This document shows positions 44,820-53,059 of a DNA stretch of 64,000 bases, one piece after another. Both the position numbers and the translations under genes were made by a program. This DNA comes from Methanorbis furvi. Lineage in GTDB: Archaea; Halobacteriota; Methanomicrobia; Methanomicrobiales; Methanocorpusculaceae. The stretch spans positions 1-64,000 of the forward strand of contig NZ_JAWDKA010000010.1 of the NCBI RefSeq assembly GCF_032714615.1. Reading direction: 5' to 3'. How positions within the stretch are numbered: position 1 is the first letter of the stretch; each line of letters starts with the position of its first letter. The notes beneath the pieces were generated by a model. That model saw only the letters and a program-made list of their open reading frames with translations, did no database searches and was not told the DNA's origin.

Positions 44820-46907
44820 TCACCGTGCACGGCAGGCCTTCGTGATCGTGCTTCCGGCAGTGAAAAGATCCTGCTGGGTCAGCACGACAACTTCTGTATC
44901 GGTACGAATCGTCAGCTTTCCGCTCTCGGTAATCTTTCCGATGATTTCATACGGAATACCGCTTTCTTTCAGGAAATGCTCATCCGAAAACGTCACCAGG
45001 AACCGTCCGTAGGTTTCTGAGAACAGCTTCGTCACGGCATCGCCGCTCAGCTGCACCTCAGCCTGCGCCGCAAGATTTACCAGCGCATACAACAACCCGC
45101 CGCGGGTAATCGCCATACATCCGCTTACCTGCGCCTTCTCCACCAGCTCACGGATGGCCGGCAGCGCCTTCACATCGCCCACTGCCGGTGCCGCACCACC
45201 GCAGCCGGTCACTGCGTCCAGCACCGATCCGCCAAGCTCCTCCTTTGTTGCACCGACAACTGCAATCATGTCGCCGTTATCCGGCCACTCCCAGCCGATC
45301 AGATCTCCCTTGCCGAACATTGCAACTGCCGGAGCCGGCTTGATACTGGTACCGTAAGCATCCGACTCATTGTAGAGCGAAACATTTCCTCCAACAATCG
45401 GAATCGCCAGAGCGCGGCACATATCACCGAGGCCTTTGGTTGACTCAGATATCTGCCACATTACTTCAGGCTTCTCCGGAGAGCCGAAGTTTAGATTATC
45501 CAGAGCGCACAGCGGCATACCGCCAACCGATACAATGTGCGAGGCAAGCTCGAGCACCGCATTTGCCGCGCCCGCGTACGGATTGAGATACGTGTGGCGG
45601 GCATTACATCCACATGCCGCCGAGAGTCCCATGCCGTCAAGCTCGAGCACCGAGTAAAACGGCGTAACACAGTAGGTCCTCCCTTGCGCCTGTGAGTTGA
45701 ACTGGGCTGCATGCATGCTGTTGTCTGCGAGGTCGGGGTGCGACAGAACTTTTCTGACAAGTTCTGAAATCGTTCCCGCGGGTTTTGTGAACGGCGTTTC
45801 TGCGTCATACGGTTTTTCGGGAAAATCGTTCTCCACGACGCCTTCGGTCAGCAGTTTGATCGGCAGTTCGCAGACAACTTTTCCGTTGAACTCGACCACG
45901 TACTGATCACTGCCGGTCGTCTCACCAACGATTGCATACGCAAGACCGTATTTTTTGCAGACCGCTTCGGCTTCAGCAACTTTTTCCGGCTTGACTTCTG
46001 CGATCATCCGTTCCTGCGACTCGGCGAGCATGATTTCCACTTCATTCATGTTGGTGTCGCGAAGAGGGACCGCGTCGGCGAATATTCTTGCGCCGACATT
46101 GACGCACATCTCTGATGATGCGCCGCCAAGTCCTGCGGCTCCGAGATCGCGGCAGGAGAGAATCAGTCCGCGTTCGAACAGTTCAAGCGTTGCTTTGATC
46201 AGGTCTGCTTCGACTGCCGGGTTTCCGTCAACGCAGGTGTTTTTCACGCCTTCGTCTCCGGCATTCTTTGCGATGTCGCCTGATGCAAATGCTGCGCCGC
46301 CTAGGCCGTCGCGTCCGGTTGCCGCACCAAAAAGCAGAAGTTTTGATCCGATCTTGAATGCTTTGCCGAACATGAATTTGCCTGCTTTCATCTTTCCAAG
46401 GCACACTACGTTGATGAGTGGATTGCCCATGAAGCTCTCGTCAAACATCTGGTAGCCGGAAAGTGCAGGGACATTGATGGTGTTTGCGTAGTCGGCAGCC
46501 CCTGCGGTTGCGTTCCTCATCAGCCATTGTGTTTTTTCTTCTTCGATTTTACCGAAGTACCAGGGTGCGAGGATTGCGATCGGCTGTGCTCCCATGGAGA
46601 ATACGTCACGTGCGATTCCGCCGACGCCGGTCGCGGCTCCTGAGTAGGGGTTGATGTAGCTTGGGTGGTTGTGGGATTCCATCGCAAGAGCAAGGAAAGT
46701 GTCGTCGCTGAACTGCACGATTGCTGCGTCGTCGCCGGGCCCGACAATGACTGCATCTCCTGTGGTAGGCAGTGTTCGCAGGAATTTTTTCGTGGAGCGG
46801 TAGCTGCAGTGCTCGCTCCAGAGGTTTTCAAATGCTGCGGACTCCAGCGGGGTGAGTTCGCGTCCGAGAATTGAGTTGATGTAGGCTTCATCTTTTGCTG
46901 CCAGCAT
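44820..46907 (-). CDS. purL: Phosphoribosylformylglycinamidine synthase subunit II
   Basis: A 695-residue small-type PurL, which makes FGAM from FGAR, ATP and ammonia in purine synthesis; it needs PurS and PurQ, not present in this window. N-terminal LTPLESAAFENLWSEHCSYR includes the conserved catalytic-region histidine, VGPGDDAAI binds nucleotide, and MESHNHPSYINPYSGAATGV and GGNVSLYNES are family signatures. GATGRDGLGGAAFAS is also conserved. Length is normal. It appears monocistronic. Confidence 0.97.
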   Translation of the reverse strand: MLAAKDEAYINSILGRELTPLESAAFENLWSEHCSYRSTKKFLRTLPTTGDAVIVGPGDDAAIVQFSDDTFLALAMESHNHPSYINPYSGAATGVGGIARDVFSMGAQPIAILAPWYFGKIEEEKTQWLMRNATAGAADYANTINVPALSGYQMFDESFMGNPLINVVCLGKMKAGKFMFGKAFKIGSKLLLFGAATGRDGLGGAAFASGDIAKNAGDEGVKNTCVDGNPAVEADLIKATLELFERGLILSCRDLGAAGLGGASSEMCVNVGARIFADAVPLRDTNMNEVEIMLAESQERMIAEVKPEKVAEAEAVCKKYGLAYAIVGETTGSDQYVVEFNGKVVCELPIKLLTEGVVENDFPEKPYDAETPFTKPAGTISELVRKVLSHPDLADNSMHAAQFNSQAQGRTYCVTPFYSVLELDGMGLSAACGCNARHTYLNPYAGAANAVLELASHIVSVGGMPLCALDNLNFGSPEKPEVMWQISESTKGLGDMCRALAIPIVGGNVSLYNESDAYGTSIKPAPAVAMFGKGDLIGWEWPDNGDMIAVVGATKEELGGSVLDAVTGCGGAAPAVGDVKALPAIRELVEKAQVSGCMAITRGGLLYALVNLAAQAEVQLSGDAVTKLFSETYGRFLVTFSDEHFLKESGIPYEIIGKITESGKLTIRTDTEVVVLTQQDLFTAGSTITKACRAR

Positions 46908-47095
46908 AATGATCAGAGTATTGGTTTTGGACGGGGAAAAACACCTGTATCAGGGTGGCGTCGTGTACTCTCAAAAAATTATTTAGTTCGCTTTTTGGAA
47001 TCACGCTTTATGCGGTTACCGTTTTCATGAATGATGAGCCGGGCAATAATTCCTGCCTGAAAAAAATATAAAAGCATGTGGTAGGTGCCCCTCAA
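46908..47095. other. Intergenic region left of the candidate ncRNA
   Basis: Contains the leftward purL upstream region and, on the plus strand, a strong TATA-like AAATATAAAAG at 47064-47074. A stem GGTGCC / GGCACC (47084-47089 with 47101-47106) straddles the predicted transcription start. A minus-strand ORF of 62 codons overlaps it without start signals. Confidence 0.45.
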
Positions 47096-47253
47096 GCACA
47101 GGCACCTCAACTTAGATGTCTCGCGAAAAGGCGAGAGAGATTGTTCAATCACAAACAACACACACATCGGATGATACCGGCCGTTATCGGTAATTCTGCC
47201 GGTCGGGATCAGGGACGTTCAGCCGCAGACTTCATTGCAGACAGATCTTTTTA
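47096..47253 (+). ncRNA. Candidate structured small RNA or long leader
   Basis: A TATA-like box 22-30 bases upstream predicts a start near 47096. The segment contains a perfect hairpin TCTCGC-GAAAAG-GCGAGA (47119-47136), a second pairing ACCGGC with GCCGGT (47176-47181 with 47198-47203), and ends at a T-run (47248-47252) after ACAGATC. No ORF fits. It is not SRP or RNase P RNA, whose conserved blocks are absent. It could instead be the leader of the aIF2beta gene 200 bases downstream. Confidence 0.35.
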
Positions 47254-47468
47254 GGCAGTTTCCTTTGTGAACCATATCGATTTTTTCTTCGTCCTTATTT
47301 GGTATATTTACCGGCTTCATGTTTATTATGATTTTGGTGATGACATGAAACGGGAACAAAATCAAATTTTATCGGTACTTTGCCGCGTTCCGTGGGCGAC
47401 TCACAAATAAATCCGCAAAGCCTTTCATGACACCAGAACTTTATGTCTTCAGCACCAACGTATACTGC
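47254..47468. other. Gap with a solo family B end
   Basis: At 47388-47403 TTCCGTGGGCGACTCA matches the outer right end of the family B elements at 50.4 and 57.0 kb, without a left partner nearby. It lies 66 bases before the chosen aIF2beta start. Nothing else is recognised. Confidence 0.5.
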
Positions 47469-48083
47469 ATGGTCGAGTCATACGAGGATATGTTAAAATC
47501 GGCGTACTCGGGAATGTCTGAGCCGACAGACACGGGCGAACGTTTCGTCATGCCCAAAACCAAGATCTATATTGAGGGCAAGACCACCGTTCTGGATAAC
47601 TTCGCAGATATTGCCGACTCGTTAAACAGAGATCCGGAACACTTCATGAAGTTCATCCTTGGCGAACTCGGAACCGCCGGTAAAATCGACGGCAGCCGTG
47701 CCGTCTTCAACGGTAAGTTCGAAGAGTCACAGTTCGTCGCAATTGTTGAAACCTATGTCAACGACTATGTCATCTGCTCAGAATGCGGCCGCCCGGACAC
47801 CAAACTCGTCAAAGACGACCGTGTCCAGATGCTTCTCTGTGAGGCATGCGGCTCTAAACGCCCGATCAGAAAACGCAAAGTCAAGACCGAAGTACAGGGT
47901 CCCGCAATCGAAGAAGGAAAAGAGCTTGAGGTTCACATCGAATCCATCAGCAAAAAAGGCGACGGTGTTGCCCACATCGGAAAATACATTCTGTACGTCT
48001 CAGGAACCAAAGCAGGTCAGAACGTCAAGGTCAGAATCACCAGAATCTCCGGCTCTGTTGCATTCACCCAGAAAATTCTCTAA
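47469..48083 (+). CDS. Translation initiation factor aIF2 beta with TRAM domain
   Basis: A 204-residue protein starting MVESYEDMLKSAYSGM; an ATG 14 codons upstream (47427) is an alternative. The N-terminal about 125 residues are aIF2beta: MPKTKIYIEGKTTVLDNFAD and the zinc ribbon CSECGRPDTKL...LLCEACGSKRPI (about 105-130). aIF2beta stabilises Met-tRNAi binding by aIF2gamma. The C-terminal 60 residues form a TRAM RNA-binding domain (HIESISKKGDGVAHIGKYIL, VSGTKAGQNVKVRITRISG). The short archaeal form ends near residue 135, so this is the extended methanogen form. Confidence 0.9.
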   Translation: MVESYEDMLKSAYSGMSEPTDTGERFVMPKTKIYIEGKTTVLDNFADIADSLNRDPEHFMKFILGELGTAGKIDGSRAVFNGKFEESQFVAIVETYVNDYVICSECGRPDTKLVKDDRVQMLLCEACGSKRPIRKRKVKTEVQGPAIEEGKELEVHIESISKKGDGVAHIGKYILYVSGTKAGQNVKVRITRISGSVAFTQKIL

Positions 48084-48087
48084 AAAT

Positions 48088-48831
48088 TTACTCTTTTTTC
48101 TGCTCAGCAGTTTCCCCGAAGAATGTCTGAACCGTCTTGGTAAACTCTCTTGGATAGAGATCATGCATACGATGCGTTCCGCCGGGAACAATCTTCAGCA
48201 CTGACGCATCGATCATGGCATGCATCTCGTGACCGACATCAATATGCATCAGAAAATCCGTGTCCCCAAACAGAAGCATGGTTTCGCACTGTATTGTACA
48301 CAGCCGCTCCGCTGTTCCCTCCCACGACGCAATAGCGCACGCGCCTGCCCGAAACCCTTTCGTGTGCCAGGGTGCAATCACCGAAAGCGCCTGCAGAGGC
48401 AAAACGCACCGGTTCATCAGACGGGCGCGGTACGAAGATTCCGGCCCGTAATCGGTTGCAAACAGCATCAGCTTTTTCACTCTGTCAGGATGGGACAGCG
48501 CAAACTCCTGCGCGATCATGCCGCCCATCGAATGGCCAAGGAGGTATACATCAGTCAGCCCTTCCTTTTGGACCACCGCAAAAACATCCTCTGCATACTG
48601 GGATATCGTCATCTTCTGCGGGGCAACCGACCCTATCCTTGTCAGTCCCATACCCCGGTTGTCCGGCAGGATCACACAGTACTCTTTAGCGAGCGCCTGC
48701 ACGATCGACTCTTTCCAGTCATTCATCGAGTCGCCGAGTCCGCTCACGATCACCAGCGGCGATCCGGACCCGACAATACGATACGCGACCTTCGTGTCTT
48801 TGGACGCTGCATACCGTATCTCATCAAGCAT
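48088..48831 (-). CDS. Alpha/beta hydrolase, cytosolic
   Basis: A 247-residue alpha/beta hydrolase. The oxyanion/HG region GSGSPLVIVSGLGDSMNDW is followed by the nucleophile elbow LLGHSMGGMIAQEFA (Ser near residue 100). The acid is in MLLFGDTDFLMHIDVG and the His in GGTHRMHDLYP near residue 228. The triad is complete. There is no signal peptide. Substrate is unknown. It is convergent with aIF2beta (5 bases apart) and lies 65 bases downstream of rpo11 on the same strand. Confidence 0.85.
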   Translation of the reverse strand: MLDEIRYAASKDTKVAYRIVGSGSPLVIVSGLGDSMNDWKESIVQALAKEYCVILPDNRGMGLTRIGSVAPQKMTISQYAEDVFAVVQKEGLTDVYLLGHSMGGMIAQEFALSHPDRVKKLMLFATDYGPESSYRARLMNRCVLPLQALSVIAPWHTKGFRAGACAIASWEGTAERLCTIQCETMLLFGDTDFLMHIDVGHEMHAMIDASVLKIVPGGTHRMHDLYPREFTKTVQTFFGETAEQKKE

Positions 48832-48896
48832 AAGATAAAAAAGTATTAGTATGGTTTTTGCCCATAAACCTGAGGGTTCGGGCAGAAAAGTAATCT

Positions 48897-49169
48897 TCAG
48901 TTTTTCAGGTATCCAAGCAGATCATCGCATCTGGATGAGATGCGGGTGCATGCATCGCGGATAACTGCTATCGGATCTTTTTTGGATCCTTCCTTTAAGG
49001 TGACGAACAGTTCCGGGTCAGAGAACTGGTACTCGATCACATATCTTGCTACATCGACTTCCGGATCGGTGAGGATCTCTTCGGTCAGTGTATTCATAAA
49101 TGTGTGTCCTTCTCCTTCGAGACTCATTCGTACCTTGTCCTTCTCGAGCTCGATGATCTTCAGCTTCAT
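48897..49169 (-). CDS. rpoL: RNA polymerase subunit Rpo11 (RpoL)
   Basis: A 90-residue subunit that forms the assembly platform with Rpo3 (RpoD). MKLKIIELEKDKVRMSLEGE and GHTFMNTLTEEILTDPEVD are the Rpo11 signature, with the dimerisation helix in the C-terminal half (IRDACTRISSRCDDLLGYLK). Length is normal. It is divergent from the lipoprotein hydrolase gene, and its partner RpoD is encoded at 52.2 kb. Confidence 0.95.
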   Translation of the reverse strand: MKLKIIELEKDKVRMSLEGEGHTFMNTLTEEILTDPEVDVARYVIEYQFSDPELFVTLKEGSKKDPIAVIRDACTRISSRCDDLLGYLKN

Positions 49170-49277
49170 GTGGATTATCTATTTGGCGGACGAGACTATA
49201 TAGATGATGTCGGTCCGACTCTCTGTTCCTTGGAAAACCATATCTTTATCTGGCAATTGCGTGAAATTAGTTGTACT

Positions 49278-50138
49278 ATGCGAAAAATATTGTCTGTCGT
49301 TTTTCTGCTCTCTTTTCTTGTTCTGTCTGTTTTTGCTGCGGGGTGTATCGTTTCCCAGACGATCACAGAGACCGAGGTCTCCACTGTCAATCTGACGGAA
49401 TGGTATCTCAGCACTCCGGTTCAGTATGTCGAGGTAAACAATGTCACAATCGCGTACCGGGAGTTTGGTACATCAAATGCTGATCCTCTGTTAATGATTC
49501 TGGGATACCGGATGACGATGGACGGGTGGGATCCAACGTTCATCTCTTCGCTCGCCGACGACTATCATGTCTATGTGTATGATCATCGCGCAATGGGATA
49601 CTCATCCAATGATCCGTCAACTCCGTACACAATGAATCAGCTTACCAACGATGCTGCCGCTCTGGTCAAGGCCTTTGGCTATGAGAGGATGTATGTGTTC
49701 GGCCACTCAATGGGCAGCACGATCGGTCTTGAGTTTGCGGTCATGCATCCTGATGCAATCATCCGGCTTGTCCTTGCATCCGTTACGCCGTCACCCCATG
49801 AGCCGTACTGCCGGTCTTTAATGAATGTCGTGGAGAGTGCAATTGCCGATCCTGCAACTGAGCAGGGAATCTACTATGAGTCTGTTGCCATCAAAGAGTC
49901 TGTGCCGGTAACCGATCAGCTGGGAAATGTTACCTTGGATGTTCTCGTCATTGTCGGAACTGAGGATGATGTCACGCCGGTCGAGGGATGTTTTGTTGTT
50001 GCGGAAAAAATTCCGGGGGCGTCTCTTGTTCAGTTCAAGGGCTGTACACATGAGATCTTTGTGGAAAAACCATATGAGGTGGCTGATGTGATGACCGGAT
50101 TTTATCAGAACACGGTGACAGCAGTTCCTGCCTCCTAA
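49278..50138 (+). CDS. Alpha/beta hydrolase lipoprotein
   Basis: A 286-residue secreted hydrolase. From ATG 49278 the signal peptide KILSVVFLLSFLVLSVFAAG ends in a lipobox Cys (residue 22). The hydrolase domain has DPLLMILGYRMTMDGWDPTF, the nucleophile elbow VFGHSMGSTIGLEFA, the acid VIVGTEDDVTPVEGCF and the histidine KGCTHEIFVEKPY. It is the same family as the 48088 hydrolase but exported, suggesting duplication. An upstream in-frame extension to 49104 overlaps rpo11 and is rejected. Confidence 0.85.
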   Translation: MRKILSVVFLLSFLVLSVFAAGCIVSQTITETEVSTVNLTEWYLSTPVQYVEVNNVTIAYREFGTSNADPLLMILGYRMTMDGWDPTFISSLADDYHVYVYDHRAMGYSSNDPSTPYTMNQLTNDAAALVKAFGYERMYVFGHSMGSTIGLEFAVMHPDAIIRLVLASVTPSPHEPYCRSLMNVVESAIADPATEQGIYYESVAIKESVPVTDQLGNVTLDVLVIVGTEDDVTPVEGCFVVAEKIPGASLVQFKGCTHEIFVEKPYEVADVMTGFYQNTVTAVPAS

Positions 50139-50154
50139 TTTTTTTGAATGGTGC

Positions 50155-50176
50155 ATTATTATTATTATTATTATTT
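50155..50176. repeat. (ATT)7 microsatellite
   Basis: Seven consecutive ATT triplets directly downstream of the lipoprotein hydrolase and directly before a family B fold-back element. It may be length-variable between strains. No coding role. Confidence 0.85.
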
Positions 50177-50178
50177 CT

Positions 50179-50413
50179 GAGTCGCCCACGGAAAGCACTG
50201 AACACACGGAAGAAAAAAAACATCACGGAAATATTATTGATACTTCGCATCAAGCTCCCCGATGTAACTTGAATCGATATTTGATTTTCATATCAGACAA
50301 TGATATTCATCTTCTTGTAAGCCCTATTGTATTAGAATTCCGTGATGTTCACGTCTGCTCCGTGATGTTTTTCCATGAAGTTCAGTGTGTTCTGCTTTTC
50401 CGTGGGAGGCTCA
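50179..50413. repeat. Fold-back element, family B, copy 2
   Basis: Outer ends GAGTCGCCCACGG (50179-50191) and CCGTGGGAGGCTCA (50400-50413) pair. Inner arms include CATCACGGAAATATT (about 50221) against TTCCGTGATG (about 50338). The right arm 50338-50373 matches the same arm of copy 3 (56920-56955) at 35 of 36 bases by eye. No GC-rich module in this copy. Confidence 0.85.
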
Positions 50414-50443
50414 TGCACAAAGGTGCAAAGCCCCTGACACAAG

Positions 50444-50452
50444 TATTATATC
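50444..50452 (+). promoter_or_regulatory. TATA-like box before the candidate RNA / tRNA-Ser
   Basis: TATTATATC in an AT-rich setting; predicted start about 50472. There is no other TATA-like sequence between here and tRNA-Ser(GCT), so this may also drive the tRNA. Confidence 0.45.
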
Positions 50453-50471
50453 ATCCCACTCCCTATGTATT

Positions 50472-50587
50472 AGAGCACTCAATTTAGTGGAGCGGTGTAT
50501 CGGGCATGTCCCGGAAGTGTTGCACAGAAACCTGTGTAGTACAGCATCGCGAGTGTCGAAAGTGCACGAAACTGTTCGCGGTTTTTT
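50472..50587 (+). ncRNA. Candidate structured RNA upstream of tRNA-Ser
   Basis: Three consecutive small hairpins and an intrinsic-terminator-like end: CACT/AGTG (50476-50489), CGGG-CATGT-CCCG (50501-50513), CACAG-AAAC-CTGTG (50523-50536), then CGCGA (50548-50552) pairing with TCGCG (50576-50580) directly before G and six Ts. No ORF. A further perfect hairpin CCTGCAG-TCT-CTGCAGG (50594-50610) lies between it and the tRNA. It may be a separate RNA or a processed 5' leader. Confidence 0.4.
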
Positions 50588-50630
50588 GCGCTGCCTGCAG
50601 TCTCTGCAGGTGTAAGATGCGGAGTTCTCT

Positions 50631-50715
50631 GTAGACGTAGCCAAGCCTGGTATGGCGCAGGTTTGCTAAACCTGTGTCCCCCTGGGACTCGAGGGTTCAA
50701 ATCCCTCCGTCTGCG
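50631..50715 (+). tRNA. tRNA-Ser (anticodon GCT)
   Basis: The acceptor GUAGACG pairs with CGUCUGC (one U-G). The anticodon stem CAGGU / ACCUG encloses UUGCUAA, giving GCU, which reads AGC/AGU serine. The long variable arm GUCCCCCUGGGAC and T arm GAGGG-UUCAAAU-CCCUC are clear. Discriminator G, no encoded CCA. It lies 90 bases before rps13. Confidence 0.93.
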
Positions 50716-50805
50716 CTTATTGCGGGGTGAAACAATCCCCGACGTTCAGGAGTACGAAGCGCTCATAACGTATGAGACTTATCTCTCCACTGAGAGGCGA
50801 CTATC
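50716..50805 (+). other. Leader of the ribosomal operon
   Basis: A hairpin CGGGG-TGAAACAAT-CCCCG lies just after the tRNA, followed by a palindrome CGCTCATAACGTATGAG. GAGAGGCG before the rps13 ATG is a modest Shine-Dalgarno. It may be a processing signal between tRNA and mRNA or a terminator; no TATA box is obvious. Confidence 0.4.
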
Positions 50806-51258
50806 ATGGTTGAAGAGTCAGAACTGAAATATTTTGTGCGGATCATTAACAATGATCTGGACGGTACCCAGCCGGTACAGCTTGCGCTGACCGGAATTAA
50901 GGGCATCGGCCTCCACGCCGCACTCGTCATCTCCCGCCGTGCAGGAGTCGACACCCATGCAACAATGGGTCTTCTTGCAGACGAAGATGTCGCGCGTATT
51001 GAGGAACAGGTACTTGCGTACCCGACCTCAGTTCCGGCATGGATGGTCAACCGCCCGGTAGATGTGTACTCCGGAGAACCGAAGCACCTCTACGGCAGCG
51101 ACCTTGCGCTCGCAAAAGAAGACGACATCAACCTCATGAAGAAGATGCGCTGCTATCGCGGCATTCGTCATGAGAACGGCCTGAAGGTACGTGGTCAGGG
51201 CACCAAGTCCACCGGACGGTTCGGAAAGATTGTCGGTGTTTCCAAGAGGAGAAACTAA
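50806..51258 (+). CDS. rps13: Ribosomal protein uS13
   Basis: A 150-residue 30S head protein contacting the P-site region and the 50S subunit. LTGIKGIGLHAALVISRRAG near the N-terminus is the helix-two-turn-helix signature, and the basic C-terminus contains GIRHENGLKVRGQGTKSTGR. First gene of the rps13-rps4-rps11-rpoD operon, which has the usual archaeal order. Confidence 0.97.
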   Translation: MVEESELKYFVRIINNDLDGTQPVQLALTGIKGIGLHAALVISRRAGVDTHATMGLLADEDVARIEEQVLAYPTSVPAWMVNRPVDVYSGEPKHLYGSDLALAKEDDINLMKKMRCYRGIRHENGLKVRGQGTKSTGRFGKIVGVSKRRN

Positions 51259-51275
51259 CACTCAGGTGAGATAAA

Positions 51276-51821
51276 ATGGGATACCCAGGAAAGAACACCA
51301 AACAGTACTCCTCACCGAAACGCCGCTTCGAAAAGTCGCGTATCGAGAGCGAGCGAGTACTTGCAATCACCTATGGTCTTCGTAACAAGCGTGAGATCTG
51401 GAGAGCAACCGAAGTCCTTCGCAAACACCGCGGGGGAGCTCGTGAAGTGCTCGCTATGATGTCCGCCGCAGGCGAGACCCCGAAAACCGTTGCACGCCGC
51501 GACGAGCTGATCAACACCCTTCAGCGCTACGGCATGGTCGGTGCAAACGCCGCAATGGATGATATTCTTACCTTAAAAGTTGAGAACATCCTTGAGCGCC
51601 GCCTCCAGACCATCGTCTACCGCAAGGGTCTTGCACGCAGCCCGAAACAGGCACGCCAGCTGATCACCCACGGACACATCGCCATCAACGGCCAGCGTGT
51701 CTCCGTGCCCGGTTACATGGTTTCCGTTTCCGAAGAGGCAGGCATTGCATACTATGCAACCTCCGGCCTTGCAGATTCAGCAAACGGTGAACGCCAGCGT
51801 ATTATGAATGTGAGGGCGTAA
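51276..51821 (+). CDS. rps4: Ribosomal protein uS4
   Basis: A 181-residue primary 16S rRNA binding protein. N-terminal [20 protein letters not shown], then the S4 RNA-binding domain [20 protein letters not shown] and [20 protein letters not shown] near residues 107-150. Length is normal for archaea. It sits 17 bases after rps13 and 2 before rps11. Confidence 0.97.
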   Translation: MGYPGKNTKQYSSPKRRFEKSRIESERVLAITYGLRNKREIWRATEVLRKHRGGAREVLAMMSAAGETPKTVARRDELINTLQRYGMVGANAAMDDILTLKVENILERRLQTIVYRKGLARSPKQARQLITHGHIAINGQRVSVPGYMVSVSEEAGIAYYATSGLADSANGERQRIMNVRA

Positions 51822-51823
51822 CT

Positions 51824-52219
51824 ATGGCAGAAGCAACTGAAAAGTGGGGCATTGCACATATCTTTGCCTCCTTTAACAACACGATCATCACCGTCACCGA
51901 TCTGTCCGGCGCAGAAACCATCTGCAAGAGCAGCGGTGGTATGGTCGTCAAGCAGGCCCGCAATGAGTCATCCCCCTATGCAGCAATGCAGATGGCGATC
52001 AACATTGCCCAGGCAGCAAAAGAAAAGGGAATCACCGGACTTCACATTCGTGTCCGTGCACCCGGAAACGGAAAGCAGCGCTCTCCGGGACCAGGAGCCC
52101 AGGCCGCTATCCGTGCACTTTCCCGTGCAGGTATGCGTATTGGAAGAATCGAAGATGTGACTCCGGTACCGCACGACAGCATCCGCCCGGCGGGTGGGAG
52201 AAGAGGCAGGAGAGTCTGA
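51824..52219 (+). CDS. rps11: Ribosomal protein uS11
   Basis: A 131-residue 30S platform protein. [20 protein letters not shown] and the C-terminal [20 protein letters not shown] are diagnostic; the basic tail contacts mRNA near the E site. It starts 2 bases after rps4 and its stop directly abuts the rpoD ATG. Confidence 0.97.
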   Translation: MAEATEKWGIAHIFASFNNTIITVTDLSGAETICKSSGGMVVKQARNESSPYAAMQMAINIAQAAKEKGITGLHIRVRAPGNGKQRSPGPGAQAAIRALSRAGMRIGRIEDVTPVPHDSIRPAGGRRGRRV

Positions 52220-53059
52220 ATGGATCTTGTATTCAGCAGGCTTGATGACTCTGTCGCACGGTTTACTATCAGCGGAGCGACCCCGGCATTTGCAAACGCT
52301 CTCAGACGTTCTATGATCGGTGAGGTACCAACCCTTGCCATTGAAGACGTTCGCATCTATGACAACACCAGTGTTCTCTTTGACGAGATCCTTGCGCACC
52401 GGCTCGGTATGGTTCCGATTAAAACGGATCTGTCCCAGTTTGTCCGCCGCAGCGAATGTTCCTGCGAAGGTGTTGGCTGTCCCCAATGTACTGTCACCTT
52501 CACCTTAAGCGTTGAAGGCCCGGAAATGGTCACCTCAGGTGATCTGATCTCCATGGACCCGCGTACCGTTCCGGTACATAACAACGTGCCAATCGTCAAG
52601 CTCTGGGAAAACCAGAAGGTTGTTCTGGAAGCGGTCGCCGAACTCAACACCGGCAGCGAGCATGCCAAATGGCAGCCGACGCTTGCATGCGGTTACAAAG
52701 AGTTCCCGGTAATCACCATCCACGACACCTGTGACGGATGCAAAAAATGCGTCGACGAATGTCCCCGCAATGTTCTTGAAATATCCGAGAACAAAGTGCG
52801 TGTCCGCGTAGTAAACGGCGAAAGCAAAGAAAAAGACTGTTCCATGTGTCGTCTGTGTCAGACTGCATGCATGAACAGCGGAATCGGCGAAAACCCCGCA
52901 ATCACCATTGGTGCCGACAGCACGAAGTTCGTCTTTGTTGTCGAGAGCGACGGTTCTCTGCCGGTCAAAGAGATCATCGAAAGAGCACTGCTGCATATCA
53001 AGTCACGATCCACAGACCTGACTGATGCATTACAGGACATATCCACGGAGGGACTGTAA
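52220..53059 (+). CDS. rpoD: RNA polymerase subunit Rpo3 (RpoD) with two 4Fe-4S motifs
   Basis: A 279-residue alpha-like subunit that dimerises with Rpo11. The N-terminal domain has LRRSMIGEVPTLAIEDVRIY, and the central insertion is a ferredoxin-like domain with two cluster motifs, CDGCKKCVDECP (about residues 172-183) and CSMCRLCQTAC (about 213-223). Eight cysteines are present, so both clusters could be bound; many archaea keep only one or none. The C-terminal dimerisation helix is VKEIIERALLHIKSRSTDL. Adjacent to rps11 and rpl18e without gap. Confidence 0.96.
   Translation: MDLVFSRLDDSVARFTISGATPAFANALRRSMIGEVPTLAIEDVRIYDNTSVLFDEILAHRLGMVPIKTDLSQFVRRSECSCEGVGCPQCTVTFTLSVEGPEMVTSGDLISMDPRTVPVHNNVPIVKLWENQKVVLEAVAELNTGSEHAKWQPTLACGYKEFPVITIHDTCDGCKKCVDECPRNVLEISENKVRVRVVNGESKEKDCSMCRLCQTACMNSGIGENPAITIGADSTKFVFVVESDGSLPVKEIIERALLHIKSRSTDLTDALQDISTEGL

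Noticed and set aside
47031-47058. Possible C/D box RNA (ATGATGA followed by CTGA)
   Set aside because: Only about 20 bases separate the boxes and no second C'/D' pair is seen; it also lies upstream of the TATA box.
46979-47167. A 62-codon minus-strand ORF overlapping the candidate RNA
   Set aside because: Composition is unlike neighbouring proteins and the frame covers a strong opposite-strand TATA box and hairpins.
50155-50413. CRISPR-like array from the repeated CACGGA units
   Set aside because: Units are short, irregularly spaced and complementary across the element; there are no uniform repeats or spacers, and no cas genes are in the window.
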